NCBI RefSeq assembly: GCF_003609775.1
Contig: NZ_AP018050.1
Coordinates: 434,001-498,000 of the forward strand
Direction: 5' to 3'
Source: Prevotella melaninogenica
GTDB lineage: Bacteria > Bacteroidota > Bacteroidia > Bacteroidales > Bacteroidaceae
Length of the DNA: 64,000 nucleotides
Positions 9,131 through 19,147 of this stretch are shown piece by piece. Numbering within the stretch: the first letter of the stretch is position 1; every line of letters starts with the position of its first letter. A program made the translations under genes and the position numbers. The notes beneath the pieces are model-generated. The model was not told where the DNA came from, ran no database searches, and saw only the letters and a program-made list of their open reading frames with translations.

Positions 9131-10702
9131 TTAATTATTACGTGGATTAGGTGTCACCCCGGCTGATATTACGTCCTGTGGCAACTGAATAGCTAAGCGT
9201 GGGTCGCCAACCTTCATAGAGTCAGTTACGGCAGTAACAGCCGACTGCACATCAACCTTTCTACGATACATTGTGATACCATAACGTTTAACATCCTGCA
9301 AACGGAAACCTTCATGGATGGTTACCAATCGCTTTAACTGTAAGAGACACTGCAAGAGAGGTTCCTGCGTAGTAGCCTCAACTGCAAACAATGGATTCAG
9401 CTTCTTCTTTGGTGTTGGCTTTGTTGATGTGTAGTAAGCCATCGAACCATAGAAGTCCTGAATGTCTGTCATTGTGAGTTGCTTTCTGTTCTTAGAGAAG
9501 ACGGTCAACTCGGTGTTGATGTCTTTCAATGCCTTGTCATACTGACCTAAGAGGGCGTAAGCCTCAGCACGCTCAAGCAGTGTGATGTCTGTGCTGAACA
9601 CAGCATACTCACCGTAAGGAATACCAATCTCTGCTGTTGCATCAATCACCTTAGGTACGTAAGGGAGTTTGCGCAAGCAGTACTTTGATACACCATTATT
9701 ATAAAGGACGGTATAGTTAAGCGTTGAACCGCTGTCACCCCATGGACCCGGAGCCTGCAAGGTTTCGTTCTTGCTAATCAATTCGCCATGCGCATACTTG
9801 CTACCTGCCTGAATAGGAATACTGATAACACCCCACTGTGAAGGAACTGGCAACAACATGATGTTTGCCGTGTTGCTTGCATTCACAAAGGCATTTGGCT
9901 GTACATTACCACTTGGACCCAAGCGGTTCCATTCTGCCCAGTTGCGGAGGATGTCTGCTGGCTGATCGCCCAATACCATGTTAGCATACTTCACAGCCTT
10001 GTCATACTTCTGTGCATAGAGATAGAAGCGCGTTGCGAAAGCGTAAGCTGCCTGCTTGGTGAAGTGGAACTTTGGTTTTGCATACTTTGTACCGACAAGG
10101 GCAATACCCTTCAGCATATCTGCCTCAATCTTCTGATAAAGCTCAGCCAATGTGCCACGCTCCATCAATCGACCAACAACCTTCTCTGGCTCTGTTGGAT
10201 AAGGCAACCCCAACTCTTTGGCAGCCGTAGTCTTGTCGTAAGCCTGACAGAAGACCGTTGACAACTGGAACATTGAGAACGCTCTGCAGAGCAAAGCCTC
10301 GCCCAACTGCTCTTCATACTCCTCTGGGTTAGAAACAGTATTCATGTAAGCAATCGCCTCATTACAAGCTGAGATAGCCGCATAATGCGCTGACCAAAGC
10401 TGATAAGGGGTTTCCGTATTGCTTACGTCGTCAATATCTTTCCACTGATAAGCCTGCTCTTGGAATCTGTCGAAGGCACTCCATGTACTATGGAGTTGCT
10501 CGTCAGTATTGTCCGAATACATTTCAGTGAGGTAAGCTGGGTGTGCTTGTGGATAAGCGCTTACCAACAACTGGCTCACCTCCGTAGGGTTCTTGAGGTC
10601 CATGCGGCTGTCCGGATACTTGTTAAGGAAATCGTTACACGAAGTAAGTGCAAGCGAAATCGCAGCCACTGGCAAGTATATAATATATTTTTTGACTTTC
10701 AT
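9131..10702 (-). CDS. RagB/SusD family nutrient uptake lipoprotein
   Basis: 523 residues with lipoprotein signal MKVKKYIIYLPVAAISLALTSC followed by the SusD-typical NDFLNKYPDS. Helical TPR-like segments follow, with the family element EALLCRAFSMFQLSTVFC near residue 137. SusD proteins are surface lids that bind the ligand and hand it to the partner SusC channel. The gene lies 11 nt downstream of susC-like 10714-14028, the usual pair order. Linkage to a protease-like lipoprotein suggests a peptide or glycopeptide ligand, but no glycosidase is in the operon to confirm any substrate. Confidence 0.93.
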   Translation of the reverse strand: MKVKKYIIYLPVAAISLALTSCNDFLNKYPDSRMDLKNPTEVSQLLVSAYPQAHPAYLTEMYSDNTDEQLHSTWSAFDRFQEQAYQWKDIDDVSNTETPYQLWSAHYAAISACNEAIAYMNTVSNPEEYEEQLGEALLCRAFSMFQLSTVFCQAYDKTTAAKELGLPYPTEPEKVVGRLMERGTLAELYQKIEADMLKGIALVGTKYAKPKFHFTKQAAYAFATRFYLYAQKYDKAVKYANMVLGDQPADILRNWAEWNRLGPSGNVQPNAFVNASNTANIMLLPVPSQWGVISIPIQAGSKYAHGELISKNETLQAPGPWGDSGSTLNYTVLYNNGVSKYCLRKLPYVPKVIDATAEIGIPYGEYAVFSTDITLLERAEAYALLGQYDKALKDINTELTVFSKNRKQLTMTDIQDFYGSMAYYTSTKPTPKKKLNPLFAVEATTQEPLLQCLLQLKRLVTIHEGFRLQDVKRYGITMYRRKVDVQSAVTAVTDSMKVGDPRLAIQLPQDVISAGVTPNPRNN

Positions 10703-10713
10703 CTTCGTATGTT

Positions 10714-13700
10714 TTAAAGTCCGAGTTTTACTGTTAGCGTAAATTGTTTTGGCATTGGCGATGCAACACCACCCACGTTATAGAACTCTGGGTCCTGACC
10801 ATTGAGTCGCTTGTCAGCATAGAGAAGGAAGAGGTTGGTAGCCTGAAGCTTCAACGACGCATTCTTAATCATGCTTTTCTGGAACATCTGTGCAGGGAAG
10901 TCATAGCCCAAAGAAATCTCTTTGAGACGGATGAAGTCGCCCTTTGCTATACGTGTATCGCTGTAGTTATAGGCGTTGTAGCCCAAGCGAACATTGGTGT
11001 TTGCCATGTACTGGCTCTTAGAAAGAATACCGGGAACATTGGTTTCTTTCTCCTCACCTGCTGCCATCCAACGGTTCTTGAATGCGTTAGTCATTGAAAC
11101 GAGGTCGTTATAACGTGCACGGAACTTAGGATCAAGGCGTACTACGTTGCCGAAGGCATAAGTGAAGAATACATTCAGACGGAAACCATGATAGCTAAAC
11201 ATATTGCCCACAGAACCCGTATGGGTTGGATCGGTAGGGCCTTCATACTTCAAGAAGTCGGTCTTTGTACGCTCTTGGAAGTTGATATCATCGGTTGTCA
11301 CCTGTCCCTTCTCATTGAGAACCATTGGCATACCCTCGCTGTTCAAGCCTACGAATGGGATTGAGAACAAGGCACGAGCAGGATAACCCTTCTTTGCAAA
11401 ACCATTACCGCTTACAAGACTCATCACGTTTCCTTGGTTGAAAAGCTTTGTAATCTCGGTTGTTGCGTATGAATAGATGAAGCTGGTGGTCCAAGAGAAG
11501 TTCTTCTTCTTGATGTTAACAGAAGAGATACTCAACTCAAGACCATTAGAATTCATCTCGGCAACATTGGCAGCACGGATAATCTCACCACCCAAACCAG
11601 CGGTAATCATCGGACCGATTTCGTCGAAGTTTCTACGTGTATAATAGTCGAAGGTAACACCTAAGCGATTATTCCACAATGAAGCATCGAAACCAAGGTT
11701 CAACTCGTTCTTCTTCTCGTAGGTAAGGGTTGAGTTTGCTAACTCGCTAAGCTCAAGCTGTGGCTCCTGATCTTCTGCAAAGAGACGGAAAGGAGTTGAA
11801 GCGGTGATGATAGCGGTTGAGTTGCTATAAGAAGCGTCTGGAGGTGTACCCGTAAGACTGTAAGAGGCGCGGAGTGTAAGCTTATTCAATGGAGAGAGCT
11901 TGTTAAACCAGTTCTCCTCATGCACGTTCCATGCACCAGACACGTTCCATGTTGGCATCCAGCGTGCGCTTGAGTTACGACCCATCTGGTTTGAACCCTC
12001 ATAACGAAGTGTACCATTGAAGACGTAACGACCCTGATAGCTGTAAGTTGTATTACCATAGAAAGCTACACTGCGTGAGTTAGTTGGGTTAATGGTATAA
12101 TAAGTATTACCCGACTCTACGGCACGCTTGAAATACTGATAGATATAGAATGGCACCATACCTGCATCATAACGCAGACCAGCTCCCTCAAAGGCATTGC
12201 GCTGACGCTCAATACTCTTCAACTCCATACCACCAAAGAGGTTCATAATATGCTTCTCGGCAAAGGTGCGACTATAGTTAGCGGTTGCACGAATATCGTA
12301 ATCGCTCATGCGGTTGTCGCCCTTATGATACAAACCACCGTATGGTAACACGGTCATTGGCAATACGTAAGGGTTATTTGGGTCTTTATAAAGATACTTG
12401 TTGGCATCACGGATAATTCCGTTTGACATAGCACGATAAGCCAATGCCTGATTAGAATTGTCCTTTACAAAATGCTCCTGTGTAGAAGTCATATATTTGA
12501 ATGCACCCAAGAGTGACAGTTCAAGACCCTTGATAGGCTTATACTTCAATTCCAATTGGAAACGAGCATCAAGCGTATTGAGGTCGATGTAGTTGTTATT
12601 CAACTCATTGAAGATGTTGAATGGTGCATAATTCGCTACGTAGGTTGCTGATGGATCCAACACACGTGAGGTGTTGCTTGCGTAAGAGTAAGGGTTGATA
12701 TCGAAGTCACGCTTCACCTCACCACCTACTACGTCAACGTCCTGACCAAGTGTTCCCGGTGCACGCTGCTTACGATAAGCCGCACCACCAATGAGGTTCA
12801 ACGACAGTTTGTCTGTCAAGTGCTGTGTGAGGTTTACGTTGAGGGTATAACGATTTACGTTACTCTGCTTATACCATCCCGGGTCTAACAATGCACTGAA
12901 CGATGCATAGTAGTTTGACTTCTGTGTACCACCGCTCAAACTGATAGAGTGACTCTGCATAATATTAGATGAGAACAACTCCTTAAACCAGTTAGTATTG
13001 CGGAACTCTGCACGCTGGAGATAGCGGTTGCGTGCCTCTGTGGTGTTCTCCAAAGCAAACTGACCAGTGTTAGCATTGTACTTGTTTATCAACTCGTACA
13101 TCTTACCATACACACCATACTCGCTACCATTAAGCACGTCAGAGAAGTTCAACCAGCCCTTATCTGCCAACTCTCTATAAATACCCATCTGTTCCTTTGA
13201 GTCGAGGATATCGAAGTTGCTGTAAGAGGGAACAAGACGAGTAGTGAACTCACCGGTATAGCTGATGTGTGCCTGTCCCTGCTTACCTTTCTTGGTAGTA
13301 ACGACAATCACACCTGCCATCGCACGTGCACCATAGATAGAGGTTGCCGAACCGTCCTTCAAAATCTGAAAGCTCTCGATATCATCGGCATTAAGACCTG
13401 CAATTGCTGAAGATATAAGCGTTTCTGGATTACCCGATGCCAAGTCGTCTGCACCTACATTGGCTGCATCTTCCATGATGACACCATCGACAACCCAAAG
13501 CGGCTTACTGCTACCATAGATAGAGGTGGCACCACGAATACGAATCTTTGGTGACGTACCGAAGGTTCCGCTGACATTCTGAACAGACACACCCGCAGCC
13601 TGACCTTCAAGCGAACGGCTGATATCTGCCACACCACTCAGGCGTGCCTTCTCAGCATCAACCTTGTCCGTTGCACCCGTAAACAAACGACGGTCGGTGC

Positions 13701-14028
13701 GGGTAAGACCCGTCACAACAACCTCGTTCAGCGTCTGAGTGCTTGACTTTAGCACCACCTTCATGTCGGTAGTTCCCTTCAGTGTCTGCGACGCCATACC
13801 GATGTAACCAACGGTAATCAGAGGGTTAGCGACGTCAGTGGTAAGCGAAAACTTACCATCAACATCGGTTACTGCACCCGACTTGGTGCCCACTACCATA
13901 ATGGTAGCACCGATAACGGGTTCGTTATCTTCGGCAGCCACTACGGTACCCGAGATTTTAGTTTGTGCCAATGCTGCGTTTATACACATAAACAGCATGG
14001 CAAAACACATTAGTAACTTTTTACTCAT
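10714..14028 (-). CDS. SusC/RagA family TonB-linked outer membrane protein
   Basis: 1104 residues. A signal peptide (ending …CINAALAQ) is followed by a carboxypeptidase D-like regulatory domain (KISGTVVAAEDNEPVIGATI…GAVTDVDGKFSLT), a TonB-box-like LNEVVVTG, and the plug with VSVQNVSGTFGTSPKIRIRG and the SusC motif DGSATSIYGARAMAGVI. A long β-barrel ends PKQFTLTVKLGL. It is an energised outer-membrane importer that works with the SusD-like lipoprotein downstream. It is the first gene of a five-gene minus-strand operon down to 5769. No ECF-sigma/anti-sigma pair is adjacent, so regulation is unclear. Confidence 0.95.
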   Translation of the reverse strand: MSKKLLMCFAMLFMCINAALAQTKISGTVVAAEDNEPVIGATIMVVGTKSGAVTDVDGKFSLTTDVANPLITVGYIGMASQTLKGTTDMKVVLKSSTQTLNEVVVTGLTRTDRRLFTGATDKVDAEKARLSGVADISRSLEGQAAGVSVQNVSGTFGTSPKIRIRGATSIYGSSKPLWVVDGVIMEDAANVGADDLASGNPETLISSAIAGLNADDIESFQILKDGSATSIYGARAMAGVIVVTTKKGKQGQAHISYTGEFTTRLVPSYSNFDILDSKEQMGIYRELADKGWLNFSDVLNGSEYGVYGKMYELINKYNANTGQFALENTTEARNRYLQRAEFRNTNWFKELFSSNIMQSHSISLSGGTQKSNYYASFSALLDPGWYKQSNVNRYTLNVNLTQHLTDKLSLNLIGGAAYRKQRAPGTLGQDVDVVGGEVKRDFDINPYSYASNTSRVLDPSATYVANYAPFNIFNELNNNYIDLNTLDARFQLELKYKPIKGLELSLLGAFKYMTSTQEHFVKDNSNQALAYRAMSNGIIRDANKYLYKDPNNPYVLPMTVLPYGGLYHKGDNRMSDYDIRATANYSRTFAEKHIMNLFGGMELKSIERQRNAFEGAGLRYDAGMVPFYIYQYFKRAVESGNTYYTINPTNSRSVAFYGNTTYSYQGRYVFNGTLRYEGSNQMGRNSSARWMPTWNVSGAWNVHEENWFNKLSPLNKLTLRASYSLTGTPPDASYSNSTAIITASTPFRLFAEDQEPQLELSELANSTLTYEKKNELNLGFDASLWNNRLGVTFDYYTRRNFDEIGPMITAGLGGEIIRAANVAEMNSNGLELSISSVNIKKKNFSWTTSFIYSYATTEITKLFNQGNVMSLVSGNGFAKKGYPARALFSIPFVGLNSEGMPMVLNEKGQVTTDDINFQERTKTDFLKYEGPTDPTHTGSVGNMFSYHGFRLNVFFTYAFGNVVRLDPKFRARYNDLVSMTNAFKNRWMAAGEEKETNVPGILSKSQYMANTNVRLGYNAYNYSDTRIAKGDFIRLKEISLGYDFPAQMFQKSMIKNASLKLQATNLFLLYADKRLNGQDPEFYNVGGVASPMPKQFTLTVKLGL

Positions 14029-14211
14029 AAACTTTTTGTTATATTTAGTCTGATATTATTTAATGCGGTTATTAAAACTCTTTTCTATCCTATTAAAGGA
14101 CAAACGAAAACGCTCTCTTGCGTCTTTCACTCTTAGCCATTATACAAAGTCATAGTATGAAACATCTATAATTTTAACAAACTTACAATACATACATATT
14201 ATATTAAGTTG

Positions 14212-14242
14212 CAAATTTAGCAAAAAATATTCAAAAAACCAG
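14212..14242 (-). promoter_or_regulatory. Possible promoter of the SusC operon
   Basis: Minus strand TAAATTTG (14212-14219) fits the -7 box. The upstream element (TGG about 20 bp away) is weak. A start here would give a ~180-nt leader before the SusC ATG. Confidence 0.4.
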
Positions 14243-14348
14243 TTATTACAACATTTATGACACATTTGCACATAATTAACAGTGGGGGGGGGGGAGAGTA
14301 CGCCACACGGAGAAAAGGAGAGTACGAAGGCTGATTAATTTCTTTATC

Positions 14349-15249
14349 CTCTCACAGATAGCACAGATAAACGGAGTCCATAGGACACACAGAAACCTAA
14401 AGGTTATTGATAACACAGAACGTTAAAACACAAATTCAGCACAAGCAACTTGTAAACTCGTAACTCGTCAACTATAAATCTGTGAGTTCTCCGACCTTTA
14501 GGTCTCTGAGCCTTTCAGTGTGCAAAAAGGAAATCTGTTCTTTCTGTTCATCTGTGTCATCTGTGAGAGAATACTGTGAGAAAATGCTGTGAGAGAGTCG
14601 CTATTTCTTTATCTTCTCACAGATAGCACAGATAAACAGAGTCCATAGGACGCACAGAAACCTAAAGGTTATTGATAACACAGAACGTTAAAACACAAAT
14701 CCAGCAGAAGCAACTTGTCAACTCGTTTACTCGTAACTCGTTCACTATAACTCTGTGAGTTCTCCGACCTTTAGGTCTCTGAGCCTTTCAGTGTGCAAAA
14801 AGGAAATCTGTCCTTTCTGTTCATCTGTGTCATCTGTGAGAGAATGCTGTGATAAAGTCCCTGTTTCTTTATTTTCTCACAGATAGCACAGATAGACAGA
14901 GTCCATAGGACGCACAGAAACCTAAAGGTTATGGATGACACAGAGCGTTAAAACACAAATCCAGCACACACCTCGTTTACTTGTTTACTCGTCCACTATA
15001 ATTCTGTGCTTTCCTCGACCTTTAGATCTCTGAGCGTTTGAGTGTGCTAAAAAGGAAATCTGTTCTTTCTGTTCATCTGTGTCATCTGTGAGAGAATGCT
15101 GTGAGAGAATACTTTGATAGAATGCCGTGATAGAGTCGCTGTTTCTTTATCTTCTCACAGATAGCACAGATAAACAGAGTCCATAGGACGCACAGAAACC
15201 TAAAGGTTATGGATGACACAGAACGTTAAAACACAAATCCAGCACACAC
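14349..15249. repeat. ~230-bp two-arm repeat units, array 2
   Basis: Three full units (about 14349-14572, 14613-14846 and 14874-15100) and a final lone arm A (15152-15249) lie in direct orientation at ~262-bp spacing. Each unit has arms tctcacagat…cctaaaggtt and cctttaggtctctgag…atctgtgag. A poly-G tract of 10 lies just upstream at 14284-14293. Confidence 0.85.
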
Positions 15250-15365
15250 CTCGTTTACTTGCTAACTTGTTACTCAAAAGAACTTTGTTCATCTGTTACT
15301 TTGTCTTTCTATTATCCTGTCTTTCTTAGCAAGCAACTCGTTAACTCGTCAACTTAAAAGTTCAC

Positions 15366-15965
15366 TTATCTACTAAATACGCTCATCAGTGGTATCAATA
15401 TTCTTTCCTGCAAAGCTTTTCGGTCAATAGCGGGGCGCATCTCGTCGCCTATGATTTTAAATGATGGGGTAATACAAAGGGTATAGACTCTGCCGTTTAT
15501 AAAATATGGAACAGCATACAAGGGTGCCTCGCATTCTTCTATCATGAAATACTCTTTATTGAAGGTAGTAAGACTCCATCCCACCTCTGCTGACTCCAAG
15601 GCAATGATTGTTACTACTTCTTTTCGTAGGCTGTCTTTAAGCAAGCTCACCTCCTTTGTTGTAATCGAAAGAGGATGCTTGAGCCATTTGGCATCCAAGC
15701 CTTTCACCACTGCCTTGATAAGCCATGTATTTGCTTTGTCTTTGTGGACACCTGTAAAAGCCTTACCCGTCCATCGTAGTTTATAAGTGTTCTCTACAGA
15801 TATAATGCTGTAAGTTGGTGTAGCCTCCTGCCCTTTGGCGTTTTGTTGCAGTTGCTTATTCTGATTTTGTAGTGTATTATCTTTTACCAACGATGAAACT
15901 GTTTGCGCTGTACAATTACAAAGTATGCAAACCAGACCTGCGAAATATAATGCTAATCTCTTCAT
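15366..15965 (-). CDS. Secreted hypothetical protein
   Basis: 199 residues with a signal peptide or lipoprotein-like leader (MKRLALYFAGLVCILCNCTAQ). The mature part starts with a Q/N-rich linker (NTLQNQNKQLQQNAKGQ) and continues as a mixed α/β domain without a motif I recognise (…YKLRWTGKAFTG…EVGWSLTTFNKEYFMIEE…). It is flanked on both sides by repeat arrays and is alone. An imperfect TATCTTTA box is at 16054-16061 upstream. Its reading frame and leader look real; the function is unknown. Confidence 0.6.
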   Translation of the reverse strand: MKRLALYFAGLVCILCNCTAQTVSSLVKDNTLQNQNKQLQQNAKGQEATPTYSIISVENTYKLRWTGKAFTGVHKDKANTWLIKAVVKGLDAKWLKHPLSITTKEVSLLKDSLRKEVVTIIALESAEVGWSLTTFNKEYFMIEECEAPLYAVPYFINGRVYTLCITPSFKIIGDEMRPAIDRKALQERILIPLMSVFSR

Positions 15966-16284
15966 ATTACTGTTATATTTTAACCCAAATCAGTCATTAG
16001 AGCCTAAACATAAGTACTTCATAAGTTATTGGTGTTAAATTATTATTTAAGCGTAAAGATAGTCTTTCTCCTGCATACAACATATTTTTGTGCATTAATT
16101 ATTCTTAATTGTCTGTTTTCTTGAGGATTTGAAAAAGAATAAACCAGTTGATAGTAAACAAAGCATATAACAGGTTTACTTATCAACTGGTTTACTTGTT
16201 AACTAAAAACTTGTTCATCTGTTACTCTGTCTTTTATTTACCCCATCTACAAGCAACTCGTTTACTTGTCCACTTGTTAACTCG

Positions 16285-16757
16285 TCAACTATAAATCTGT
16301 GCTTTCCTCGACCTTTAGGTCTCTGAGCGTTTCAGTGTGCAAAAAGGAAATCTGTTCTTTCAGTTCATCTGTGTCATCTGTGAGAGAATGATGTGATAGA
16401 GTAGCTATTTATTTTCTCACAGATAGCACAGATAAACAGAGTCCATAGGACACACAGAAACCTAAAGGTTATTGATAACACAGAACGTTAAAACAGAAAT
16501 TCAGCACACACCTCGTTTACTTGTTTACTCGTCCACTATAATTCTGTGATTTCTCCGACCTTTAGGTCTCTGAGCGTTTCAGTGTGCAAAAAGGAAATCT
16601 GTTCTTTCAGTTCATCTGTGTCATCTGTGAGAGAATGATGTGATAGAGTAGCTATTTATTTTCTCACAGATAGCACAGATAAACAGAGTCCATAGGACGC
16701 ACAGAAACCTAAAGGTTATGGATGACACAGAACGTTAAAACACAAATCCAGCACACC
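16285..16757. repeat. ~230-bp two-arm repeat units, array 3
   Basis: A lone arm B (about 16290-16390), one full unit (16413-16637) and a lone arm A (about 16660-16757). Same consensus and orientation as the array at 14349. Confidence 0.8.
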
Positions 16758-16849
16758 TCCTCGTTTACTTGCTAACTTGTTACCCAAAAGAACTTTGTTC
16801 ATCTGTTACTTTGTCTTTCTATTATCCTGTCTTCTACAAACAACTTATT

Positions 16850-17287
16850 CCCCCCATTAGTTGAAATTTGTAAACTATTTTCATGTGTTTCAAAACCAAC
16901 ACATGCTCTTTTGGCTTCTAAAAGACGCCCAATTGACTTGCAAAAGGTGCCCTTTAAGACCCTTACTAACGCCCTTTTGAAGTCCAATTAAGCACCTTTT
17001 ATTTTACTACTTATTAACTACCTGATTCTCTGTCGATTGCATACCTACTTCTTATATGTGTTTTTGGCGTTATTTATAGATATTTTCTTTGAAATTATGT
17101 AATAATTTTTCAAGCTCTTGTCTACAAGTTTTCAAAGTCTTAAAATGAAAAGGTTTTCAATGAAAGAGGATGATAATAGGATAGAATATTGACTGTCTTA
17201 GCCATATTTTTGTTTAATGAGCAACCTCGGCTCTTACGTTAAAGCAATACGAAAAGCGTCCACACATTTAACGGAAGAGCCTTTTTT
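16850..17287. mobile_element. Second, left-truncated copy of the MITE-like element
   Basis: About 430 bp align with the right part of 4398-4961, sharing the 22-bp array, the 'atttatagatatttt' word and the right end cacatttaacggaagagcc (ends 17281). The left terminal repeat is missing. The right end folds back on itself (17229-17245 against 17265-17281) and here is followed by six T, so it looks like an intrinsic terminator. The first copy forms the same hairpin with a C:G pair replaced by T:A. Confidence 0.6.
16904..17000 (+). repeat. 22-bp period array, copy 3
   Basis: Four 22-bp units and gcacctttt, within the second element copy, in the same orientation and with the same left flank as copy 2. 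Confidence 0.85.
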
Positions 17288-17356
17288 ATCCCGTCCGACA
17301 ACTCTCATAATTCACCTGTTTGGATAGATTGATGTAAAGACACCTCAAACAGAAAG

Positions 17357-17390
17357 AACTTGCCCCACTAATACGGAGCAAGTCCTTTTA
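17357..17390 (-). terminator. Probable terminator after the SMR gene
   Basis: On the minus strand GGACTTGCTCC and GGGGCAAGTTC form a stem (small mismatches) around tattagt, followed by TTTCT. It lies ~40 nt after the stop codon of the SMR gene. Confidence 0.5.
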
Positions 17391-17430
17391 TACCTCACGA
17401 CTTTTTCCTAAATACTCATGCCGCCTCTTC

Positions 17431-17760
17431 TCAATGCGCAGATGCCGCTGAAAAGAGATTGAGAACGACTACTCCTGCAACGATGAGTGCAACGCCGATG
17501 CCTGCCACAAAATCGAATTTTTGCCCGAAAAATACAACGGAAATAATATTACCCAATACAATTCCCAGCCCAGTCCACACTGCATAGGCAATTCCTAACG
17601 GAATAGTTTTCAAGGACAACGAGAGGAAATAGAAACAAGCAATATAAGCAAGGCAGGTCCCCACTACCGGTAGCGGCTTTGTGAAGCCATCAGAGAGTTT
17701 CATACACACCGTTCCTGCTGTTTCTAAAATAATGGCAAGTGCAAGAAATAAGTAAGCCAT
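17431..17760 (-). CDS. Small multidrug resistance (SMR) family efflux protein
   Basis: 109 residues and four hydrophobic helices. The family glutamate sits in helix 1 (MAYLFLALAIILETAGTVCM, E13), followed by KLSDGFTKP, helix 3 IPLGIAYAVWTGLG (the SMR A-Y-A-x-W-x-G-x-G signature) and helix 4 GIGVALIVAGVVVLNL. SMR proteins are dual-topology dimers that exchange protons for cationic drugs or guanidinium. EmrE-like and Gdx/SugE-like types cannot be separated with certainty. The start at 17760 matches the family length; the open frame extends further upstream but overlaps the promoter at 17820-17852 and the gene behind it. Confidence 0.9.
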   Translation of the reverse strand: MAYLFLALAIILETAGTVCMKLSDGFTKPLPVVGTCLAYIACFYFLSLSLKTIPLGIAYAVWTGLGIVLGNIISVVFFGQKFDFVAGIGVALIVAGVVVLNLFSAASAH

Positions 17761-17819
17761 AGTAAAAATAATAAAGTAAGAGCCGAGTGTACGCCGTCGC
17801 CCTTCTGCGTTTTCGTCTG

Positions 17820-17852
17820 CAAAGGTACAATTTTTATTTGAGATTGCCAAAA
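17820..17852 (-). promoter_or_regulatory. Promoter of the SMR gene
   Basis: Minus strand TACCTTTG (17820-17827), ~20-bp spacer, and a TTTTTGG element (about 17847-17852). The start site would be ~50 nt before the ATG at 17760. Confidence 0.6.
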
Positions 17853-17876
17853 AGTCTATGATTGCATACCATGAGG

Positions 17877-18368
17877 TTATTGTTCCTTCGGTTCTTTCAA
17901 CCATACCCCATCTTTCTTAAGATAAACGATTGGCTCTACATCAAATTTGAAACCCTCAATGGGGGTACGTTCTTCCCAAATGTCAGTTATTTCACTTTCT
18001 TTTACATCCAAATGAGGATCATATCCATGCATAGCATGGTCTCCCGACATGGTTTGATATTCCATAGATGGATCTAATGTTATAATCCTGTCATCTGTAA
18101 GTCCTAAACACTGGCATTTATAACCTTTATAATTACAAAAACAACTTTTCCTATAGGCGGAATAATCATAATTGTCTCCGTAAGGTAAATATAAACCAAA
18201 ATAATCATCCTCTTCTTTGTGAAAACCAAGATCTAAAAATTTAGTATTCTGAGTATAAAGATGCCAACATGGATTATTAAACATATAACTAACATTTATA
18301 TTTATCCATTCATTAGCAATATATACATATTCACCAGTCTGAAAATAATCACACTTTTGCCTTTCCAT
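17877..18368 (-). CDS. Orphan immunity-like protein, paralogue 1
   Basis: 163 residues, soluble, no signal peptide. The C-terminal third carries the family block ITDIWEERTPIEGFKFDVEP, then IVYLKKDGVWL. It shares this block with three neighbours at 18638, 19450 and 20359, while the N-terminal halves diverge strongly. Each member is directly preceded by a decayed reading frame whose relics resemble one another. That layout (toxin tip then immunity gene, repeated) is typical of orphan cassettes of polymorphic toxin systems in Bacteroidetes. The immunity role is inferred from architecture; no known Imm family was recognised. Confidence 0.65.
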   Translation of the reverse strand: MERQKCDYFQTGEYVYIANEWININVSYMFNNPCWHLYTQNTKFLDLGFHKEEDDYFGLYLPYGDNYDYSAYRKSCFCNYKGYKCQCLGLTDDRIITLDPSMEYQTMSGDHAMHGYDPHLDVKESEITDIWEERTPIEGFKFDVEPIVYLKKDGVWLKEPKEQ

Positions 18369-18374
18369 ATACTG

Positions 18375-18631
18375 TTATTTTATTATTACGATTTTACCAC
18401 TTCTGTATATAGCTCTGACTTCTTCAGTACCATCATTAAATATTTCCTATATCTCAGTACCTTCTTGAATATCTATTCTACTTTGGAAATGCCATTCTGG
18501 AACACCTAATCTCCCATTATTACTTGATGTAAAACCATGTGCTGTAAATGGATAATCCGTATCTTCTGAAGTAGGGATGACAAGTATCTGTGAGGCATCT
18601 TCTTATTTAAATCGGATTACTATTATTCATT
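18375..18631 (-). pseudogene. Decayed toxin-tip relic 1
   Basis: Read on the minus strand, the frame gives VIRFK*EDASQILVIP, then DYPFTAHGFTSSNNGRLGVP, then IQEGTEI*EIFNDGTEEVRA and a stop 4 nt before the next ATG region. Two in-frame stops break it. It aligns with relic 2 (19144-19449) across IRFK, VIP, DYPFT.H.FT, GR..VPE, GTEI and DG. It begins right after the stop of the preceding gene, so only a C-terminal module exists here. Confidence 0.6.
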
Positions 18632-18637
18632 TGCGCT

Positions 18638-19147
18638 TTATTTGATGTTTCTCTTATACCATGCACCATGCAGATTCTCTTCAATATATGAATTATCTTT
18701 GAACAGATAGACTAATGGTTCTACATCAAAAACAAAATCAGAAATAGGTGTTCGCTCTTCCCAAATAATTGGAGATGAAGCTATGAATTCCTCATAAGGA
18801 ACTTCTATTCGGCTATCATCACGATCATTTAACTTTAAGTATCTTCTCGTCTTACGTTCGTTTGGATATAGTATGAATAATCCATGCCATATATCCTCAA
18901 CATCATACTTGTATCCCAAGTAAATGCAATACATGCGACTTTCATAGGCGGGATAAGGATATTTCCTTTTTTGAGGAAACGATAGGGTGTATAAACCTCC
19001 TTGCTCTTTAAAGCCCCTTTCTATTAAAAAAGGATTCTCTCCTATTATTTTCCAAAACCAGATATCGTTATCATCACAATATTCTGTTAAGAACATATCT
19101 TCTCCTTCAAAAAGAATGCGACTTCCACTTGGTGCTTTTATTTTCAT
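18638..19147 (-). CDS. Orphan immunity-like protein, paralogue 2
   Basis: 169 residues. It is the most diverged member of the four-gene set, ending SPIIWEERTPISDFVFDVEP, then LVYLF, and a unique tail (…LHGAWYKRNIK). The N-terminus starts MKIKAPSGSRILFEGEDMFL, different from its paralogues. The start codon overlaps the stop of relic 2 as ATGA, a translational coupling typical for toxin/immunity or operon pairs. Predicted soluble and acidic. Immunity function is inferred only from context. Confidence 0.65.
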   Translation of the reverse strand: MKIKAPSGSRILFEGEDMFLTEYCDDNDIWFWKIIGENPFLIERGFKEQGGLYTLSFPQKRKYPYPAYESRMYCIYLGYKYDVEDIWHGLFILYPNERKTRRYLKLNDRDDSRIEVPYEEFIASSPIIWEERTPISDFVFDVEPLVYLFKDNSYIEENLHGAWYKRNIK

